NCBI RefSeq assembly: GCF_020297055.1
Contig: NZ_JAIXCQ010000012.1
Location: 57,101 to 121,100 of the forward strand
Length of the DNA: 64,000 bases
From: Isoptericola luteus
Lineage (GTDB): Bacteria; Actinomycetota; Actinomycetes; Actinomycetales; Cellulomonadaceae
Reading direction: 5' to 3'
Positions 59,843-64,000 of this stretch are shown here, piece by piece. A model generated the notes under the pieces. That model saw nothing but the letters and a program-made list of their open reading frames with translations. It did not search any database and was not told the DNA's origin. The position numbers were made by a program, and so were the translations under genes. Position 1 is the first letter of the stretch. Each line of letters starts with the position of its first letter.

Positions 59843-61516
59843 CTACCCGGCGAGCTCCCCGGCGGCCCAGGCGTGCGCCTGGTCGAAGAACGCGACCTCG
59901 AGACGGCAGGCCCGGTCGAACGCGCCGGACATCCGGTGCCGCTGCTCCGGCCCTGCGGCGCCGGCCACGCGCTCCAGGACGGCCACCGCCTCGCGCGTCG
60001 CCCGGGCGAACGCCGGGTCGCCGTAGGTGGCGAGCCACTGCCGGTACGGATGGGCGTCGTGGCTGCGCCGCACCAGCCGCTCCCCCGCGTCCTGGTAGAT
60101 CCAGTAGCACGGCAGGACGGCGGCGACCAGCGTCGCGTAGTCGCGCCCGGCCGCGTGCAGGTGGTCGAGGTACGCCGCCGTCGTCGGGCTCGGTTCGACG
60201 CCGTGCGGCTCGCCGCCCAGCCATGTCGTGTGCAGGTCGAGCTCGGTGGCGAGTGCCCCGTGGGCCCCGCCCGCCCAGAACGCCTGCTCGGCCCGCGTCG
60301 GGGCGAGCTCGCTCGCCCGGGCCAGCGACCGCGCGTACTCGCGCAGGTAGAGGGCGTCCTGCTCCAGGTAGAAGCGGAAGTGCGCAGCGGCCAGCGTGCC
60401 GTCGCCGAGCCCCCGGACGAACGGCAGGGCGTCGATCTGCGCGCGGTGGCCCGCGGCGTCGTCCCACCACCGCGCGACCAGCGCCGCACCGTCGGTCGCG
60501 CCCTCGCTCGCGTCCGCCTGCCCCGCGAGGGCGCGCGCCACCTCTCCCGGGGCGGGGACCTGGCCGGACGCCGTCCCCACGGCCCCGGTGCGCAGCTGGA
60601 CGAGGTGGTCCACCGGGCCGTGCCCGTGCCCCACCCCGAGACCGGCCCCGGCGCGGATCGCCTCGGTGAGCCAGGCCTTCGTCTGGCGCAGCGCGATCCC
60701 CCAGTCGCCGGTGCCGGCGTACCGCGTGGCGAGGCCGCTCGACAGCGAGCACCCCGTCCCGTGCGTGGCGGTCGTGGTCACCCACGGGCCGTCGACCTCG
60801 TCCAGCACGCCCGCGGGACCGACCAGCGCGTCGGTCACCCGGCCGGCGCCCTCACGGCCCGGCAGGTGCCCGCCCTTGACCACGACGAGCACCTGGTACC
60901 GCGACGCGAGCCGCCCGGCCTGGGCGACGGCGTCCTCCCAGCGGTCCGCCGTGGGCTCGCCGACCAGCACCGCCAGCTCCGGCAGGTTCGGGGTGACGAC
61001 GTCGACGCGCGGGAGCAGGGCGCGCACGGCGTCCTGCCCCTCGACGTCGAGCAGCCGGTCGCCGCTGGTCGCCACCATGACGGGGTCGAGCACCACTGCC
61101 GGCCGCGCCGGGCCGGCAGGCAGCTCGTCGAGCCAGCGGGCGACGACCTCGACGACCTCGCGGGAGGCGAGCATGCCGATCTTCACCGCGTCGATCGCCA
61201 CGTCGTCGCTCACCGCGGCGAGCTGGGCCGAGAGGAACTCCGCGCCGGGGACGTGCACCTCGCGCACCCCGAGGGTGTTCTGCGCCGTCAGCGCCGTGAT
61301 CGCCGTCATCCCGTAGCCGTGGGCCGCGGCGATCGACTTCAGGTCGGCCTGGATCCCGGCTCCCCCCGACGGGTCCGAGCCCGCGACGGCGAGGACCCGC
61401 GGGACGGCCGCGGGCCGTCGCGCGTCCGCGCCGTCGCCGGCAGCGGTCTGCCGCTGGGAGTGCTGAGAGCGGGTGTGCTGGGAGCGGGTGTGGTCGTGCA
61501 GCATGGGCATGCTCAT
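59843..61516 (-). CDS. thiD: ThiD-TenA fusion (hydroxymethylpyrimidine kinase/thiaminase II)
   Basis: 557 residues. Residues about 38-305 are the HMP/HMP-P kinase ([46 protein letters not shown]); about 345-555 are TenA ([36 protein letters not shown] with the Cys). Joins pyrimidine salvage and phosphorylation in one protein for thiamine synthesis. A His/Ser/Gln/Arg repeat (HTRSQ, 15-bp units) lies in the N-terminal tail (61454-61492). Controlled by the TPP riboswitch directly upstream. Confidence 0.94.
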   Translation of the reverse strand: MSMPMLHDHTRSQHTRSQHSQRQTAAGDGADARRPAAVPRVLAVAGSDPSGGAGIQADLKSIAAAHGYGMTAITALTAQNTLGVREVHVPGAEFLSAQLAAVSDDVAIDAVKIGMLASREVVEVVARWLDELPAGPARPAVVLDPVMVATSGDRLLDVEGQDAVRALLPRVDVVTPNLPELAVLVGEPTADRWEDAVAQAGRLASRYQVLVVVKGGHLPGREGAGRVTDALVGPAGVLDEVDGPWVTTTATHGTGCSLSSGLATRYAGTGDWGIALRQTKAWLTEAIRAGAGLGVGHGHGPVDHLVQLRTGAVGTASGQVPAPGEVARALAGQADASEGATDGAALVARWWDDAAGHRAQIDALPFVRGLGDGTLAAAHFRFYLEQDALYLREYARSLARASELAPTRAEQAFWAGGAHGALATELDLHTTWLGGEPHGVEPSPTTAAYLDHLHAAGRDYATLVAAVLPCYWIYQDAGERLVRRSHDAHPYRQWLATYGDPAFARATREAVAVLERVAGAAGPEQRHRMSGAFDRACRLEVAFFDQAHAWAAGELAG

Positions 61517-61520
61517 GCCG

Positions 61521-61597
61521 ACATCCCTTCGCTAGTACGAGCTAGATCAGGTTCGACGGGTGTGATCTCAGCACCGCGAGCGGTGCACCCCGTGTCG
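61521..61597 (-). ncRNA. TPP riboswitch (THI element)
   Basis: Minus strand carries GGGGTGC, CTGAGATCACACCC, GAACCTGATC, a variable helix and TACTAGCGAAGGGA, all consensus blocks of the thiamine pyrophosphate aptamer. It ends four bases before ATG 61516, and GAAGGGA at its 3' end is also the ribosome binding site, so ligand binding should block translation directly. Confidence 0.95.
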
Positions 61598-61691
61598 TTC
61601 GACGCCACCGTAGCGGACGCGTCGTGACAGGTGGCGACGGTCTCGCGGCACGGCAGTCGGCGGCGGTCGGGGGCGGGGATAGGGTGGCGCC

Positions 61692-62348
61692 GTGCCCGTG
61701 GTCCTTCGTCGTGCGCGCGAGCTGCTCGTCGCCGGCACGACGCTCAGCATCGCGGCTGCCGCACACCTGCTCGCCGGCGGGTCGCTGCCGCGCTCGGCCC
61801 TCGCCTGGGTCGTCGTGCTGGCGCTGACACTGCCGGTCGCCGTGTGGACCGGCAGGCGGCGCCTCACCCTGGTCCGCGTGCTGCCGGCGATGGTGGTGCT
61901 GCAGGTGGTGCAGCACGGCACCCTCGAGATCCTGGGGACCGCCGCCGCCCGCACGGGAGCCGCGGAGGGCCCGCGCGCCTCCGACGCCGTGCACGCGGCG
62001 CATCTGGACCTGACCGCGGGATCCCTGGGCGGGGCCGCCGACGCCCTCGCCACCGCGCCCGGCACCGCCCACCACGCGAGCGACGCGGCGGCCGGTGCCC
62101 TCATGCTCACCGCGCACGCCGTGGCCGTCGTCCTGACCGCCCTGCTGCTGGTGGCGGGCGACCGCGCCGCGGCGGGCGTCGTCGCCGGGCTGGGGGCGGT
62201 GGCGCTCCTCGTCCAGGGGGCGCCGGCGTTCGCCGCCTCGCGGGTGCTCGGACCGGTGCGCGGGCGGACCTTCGCCCGCCACGACCGGACGGACCGGTCC
62301 GCGGCGCCGCTCCGCGGGCCGCCGGCCGGGGCCTGCGCGCCCGCCTGA
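61692..62348 (+). CDS. Membrane protein preceding the copper cluster
   Basis: 218 residues, four or five hydrophobic segments (about 10-28, 33-50, 60-82, 130-155, 160-180) with several histidines (VVQHGTLEI, HAAH, GTAHHAS). No family recognised. Its position before ycnI and copC suggests metal handling, but that is inference. GTG 61692 follows TAGGGT (61680-61685) by six bases. Confidence 0.7.
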   Translation: MPVVLRRARELLVAGTTLSIAAAAHLLAGGSLPRSALAWVVVLALTLPVAVWTGRRRLTLVRVLPAMVVLQVVQHGTLEILGTAAARTGAAEGPRASDAVHAAHLDLTAGSLGGAADALATAPGTAHHASDAAAGALMLTAHAVAVVLTALLLVAGDRAAAGVVAGLGAVALLVQGAPAFAASRVLGPVRGRTFARHDRTDRSAAPLRGPPAGACAPA

Positions 62349-62443
62349 CCGACGACGGCCTCCGGGCCGCGCCGGTGCGCGGGCGCCGTTCGCGACCCTG
62401 CACCGCGCGACCTCGCGCACCCGTACACCTGGGAGAACCCGTC

Positions 62444-63316
62444 ATGCCCGCTTCCTTCCTGCAGCTTGCCCGCACGTCAGCCACGAGCACGTCATCCAAC
62501 CGCACGTCATCCAACCGCACGTCATCCACCCGCACGGCCCGCCGCCGCGCCCTGCGCACCGGCACCGTGAGCGGCGCCGCCCTCCTCCTCGTCGCCGTCG
62601 GCGCGGGTGCGGCGTCGGCGCACGTGACCGTCACCCCCGACCAGGCCGAGGCCGGCGGCTACGTCACCCTGACGTTCAAGGTCCCCAACGAGTCCGCGAC
62701 CGCCTCCACGACCGCCGTCGAGGTCGCGCTGCCCGCCGACACGCCGTTCACCAGCGTCTCGGTCGAGCCCGTGCCAGGATGGTCCGCGCAGGTCGCCACG
62801 ACGGAGCTGCCCGCACCGGTCGAGGTGCACGGCACCGAGATCACCGAGGCCCCCGTCACCGTCGTGTGGACCGCCGACAGCGAGGACGCCGCCATCGACC
62901 CGGGCGAGTTCCGGCGCTTCACCGTCTCCGCGGGCGCCGTCCCGCACGACGTCGACACGATCCTGCTGCCTGCGACGCAGACCTACTCCGACGGCGAGGT
63001 CGTGGCCTGGGACGAGCCCGCCGGCGAGGACGGCGCCGAACCCGAGCACCCGGCGCCGACGCTCGTCGTGACGCCCGCCCCGACCGGCTCCGGCGGCGCG
63101 CACGGCTCCGGTGCCCACGGCGACGAGGGCACGGCGGCCGAGGGCACGGCGGCCGAGGGCACGGCGGCCGAGGACGCGACGGCCGGGGACGGCGCCTCCG
63201 GCGGGTCCGGCCCTCTCGCCCTCGGGCTCGGTGCCGCGGGGCTCGGCCTCGGCCTCGTCGGCGCGGTCACCGGGGTGGTCGCGCTCGCCCGCACCCGCGC
63301 CCGCACGCCCCGATGA
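62444..63316 (+). CDS. ycnI: YcnI-family copper-binding protein (DUF1775)
   Basis: 290 residues. Signal peptide (core about 42-60, ending ASA) exposes AHVTVTP at the mature N-terminus, where the histidine is the copper ligand in B. subtilis YcnI. A DUF1775 domain follows, then a low-complexity linker and a C-terminal membrane helix (about 258-282). Two sets of three 15-bp tandem repeats lie inside the gene: TSSNR-type in the pre-signal leader (62488-62532) and EGTAA-type in the linker (63125-63169). Overlaps copC by ATGA. Confidence 0.9.
   Translation: MPASFLQLARTSATSTSSNRTSSNRTSSTRTARRRALRTGTVSGAALLLVAVGAGAASAHVTVTPDQAEAGGYVTLTFKVPNESATASTTAVEVALPADTPFTSVSVEPVPGWSAQVATTELPAPVEVHGTEITEAPVTVVWTADSEDAAIDPGEFRRFTVSAGAVPHDVDTILLPATQTYSDGEVVAWDEPAGEDGAEPEHPAPTLVVTPAPTGSGGAHGSGAHGDEGTAAEGTAAEGTAAEDATAGDGASGGSGPLALGLGAAGLGLGLVGAVTGVVALARTRARTPR
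62488..62532 (+). repeat. Three 15-bp tandem repeats in ycnI leader
   Basis: CACGTCATCCAACCG twice at 62488-62517, then a third copy with one change at 62518-62532. Multiples of three keep the frame. Confidence 0.85.
63125..63169 (+). repeat. Three 15-bp tandem repeats in ycnI linker
   Basis: GAGGGCACGGCGGCC three times in succession, encoding EGTAA repeats between the copper domain and the membrane helix. Confidence 0.88.
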
Positions 63317-63357
63317 GGCGGGCCTCGATGAAGCGGGCCTCGATGAAGCGGGCCTCG
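63313..63357 (+). repeat. Three 15-bp tandem repeats duplicating the copC start codon
   Basis: ATGAGGCGGGCCTCG then ATGAAGCGGGCCTCG twice. Each copy begins with an ATG in the same frame, so loss or gain of a copy would only change the N-region length of the signal peptide. Confidence 0.85.
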
Positions 63358-63966
63358 TCCCTCGCCCCGCGCGTCGCGGCGGGCCTGCTCGGCGCGCTGC
63401 TCGCCGTCGTCGCGGGGTCGGTCGTGCCGGCGGCACCGGCAGCGGCGCACAACGTCGTCGTCGACACGTCGCCCCCGGCGGGGCGGACCGTGACCGAGTC
63501 ACCCACCGAGGTCTCGGTGACGTTCGACGACGTCGTCCTCGACCTCACGGGCGACGGGACCGGCACGGTCGTCCAGGTCACGGACGCCGACGGCGCCCCG
63601 CACACCACGGGGTGCCCGACGGCGCGGGACCGGACCGTCACCGTGCCGGTGCGGATCGACGCGCCGGGCACGTACACGGTGGCATGGCGCATCGTCTCGG
63701 CGGACGGTCACCCGACCAGTGGCGAGCACACCTTCACGTTCGCGCCCGCCGACGGGGCTCCGGCTCCCGAGGACCCCTCTGCGGCACCGGCGGCGCTCGG
63801 GTGCGAGACCGGCCCGCAGGACGACGACGGGACCGCCGCGGCCCCGGCGGCCCCGACGACCTCGGGCGGCGACCTCACGGCGGTGCTCGCCATCGCCGGC
63901 GGCGTCGTGCTGCTGGCCGGCGCCGGGGTGCTCGTCGCCCTCCGCCTGAGCCGCCCGCGCGACTGA
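63313..63966 (+). CDS. copC: CopC-domain copper resistance protein
   Basis: 217 residues from the first of three in-frame ATGs (63313, 63328, 63343) created by a 15-bp tandem repeat. Signal peptide ends AAA; mature HNVVVDTSPP provides His1, and later ADGHPTSGEHTF gives the other copper ligands. One C-terminal membrane helix (about 186-207). Binds Cu(II) outside the membrane, probably passing it to YcnI or a CopD-like importer, which would lie past the window end. Confidence 0.93.
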   Translation: MRRASMKRASMKRASSLAPRVAAGLLGALLAVVAGSVVPAAPAAAHNVVVDTSPPAGRTVTESPTEVSVTFDDVVLDLTGDGTGTVVQVTDADGAPHTTGCPTARDRTVTVPVRIDAPGTYTVAWRIVSADGHPTSGEHTFTFAPADGAPAPEDPSAAPAALGCETGPQDDDGTAAAPAAPTTSGGDLTAVLAIAGGVVLLAGAGVLVALRLSRPRD

Positions 63967-64000
63967 GCGTCGGCGCAGGTCACCGTCGGGCGGGCACCGA

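Noticed and set aside
55884..60785. One continuous minus-strand frame joining the ABC subunit with a region through the partner gene and ThiD-TenA
   Set aside because: Only the part from GTG 57722 resembles a protein family; upstream the other frames encode the ABC partner and ThiD-TenA in full.
1..64000. CRISPR arrays, tRNA or rRNA genes, prophage structural genes, replication origin
   Set aside because: No spaced repeat array, cloverleaf, rRNA motif, phage head/tail gene or DnaA-box cluster was seen on either strand. A covariance-model scan would be needed to exclude small RNAs.

Overview
The window comes from a high-GC actinobacterium. The pgsA-like/DUF881/sbp/DUF881/garA/ftsR cluster, rbpA, helY, pafBC-tatAC, an aldR-like/ald pair and a CE1758/CE1759 flavin pair are all actinobacterial markers. 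GTG starts and ATGA/GTGA stop-start overlaps are frequent, as in Cellulomonadaceae, Promicromonosporaceae and relatives; the genus is inference. I saw no rRNA, tRNA or CRISPR array.

Layout. 1-7.1 kb: DEAD-box helicase (cut by the window edge), then the conserved phospholipid/DUF881/Sbp/GarA/FtsR/nuclease/MerR cluster, without the gcvH gene often found there. 7.1-14.8 kb: cardiolipin synthase and an accessory-looking stretch holding two complete tyrosine recombinases, an alkyltransferase, two small regulator modules (MerR + hydrolase, ArsR + VOC) and two gene-poor spacers. 14.8-18.7 kb: a pentapeptide-DinB protein, a hipBA toxin-antitoxin pair with three phased operator boxes, and an ArsR/SRPBCC/PPOX operon. 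18.9-22.8 kb: an RsbQ/RsbP-like stress-sensing pair, a hydrolase and an acetyltransferase. 22.77-24.14 kb: an IS5-type element whose inverted repeats enclose both a frameshifted transposase and an Imm8 immunity gene. 24.1-33.4 kb: Lrp/Ald, GalE, flavin monooxygenase pair, RbpA, Lnt and an amidohydrolase. 33.6-41.5 kb: HelY, lipid kinase, TatC, TatA, PafC, PafB. 41.5-48.3 kb: DUF3866, then a DUF4129/MoxR/DUF58 operon, Dps and an acetyltransferase. 48.4-49.2 kb: a truncated recombinase-like gene flanked by direct repeats. 49.3-64 kb: YigZ, a sugar nucleotidyltransferase, a Sua5/YciO protein, a dehydratase/LysR divergent pair, a lipase-maturation-factor-like protein, a heterodimeric ABC exporter, a ThiD-TenA fusion under a TPP riboswitch, and a YcnI/CopC copper cluster.

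Two patterns run through the whole window. First, most genes that begin a transcription unit have a -10-like hexamer (TANNNT or close) exactly 6 or 7 nt before the start codon, so they are probably transcribed as leaderless mRNAs; I used this to choose several starts. Second, short tandem repeats with a unit divisible by three sit inside coding sequences. In copC, the lipid kinase gene and garA they duplicate the start codon itself.

The most unusual items are the IS5-like element with an Imm8 passenger, the repeat-flanked recombinase-like gene at 48.5 kb, the 28-bp-phased hipBA operators, and a 12-8-12 recombinase-core-like dyad directly in front of the second complete recombinase.
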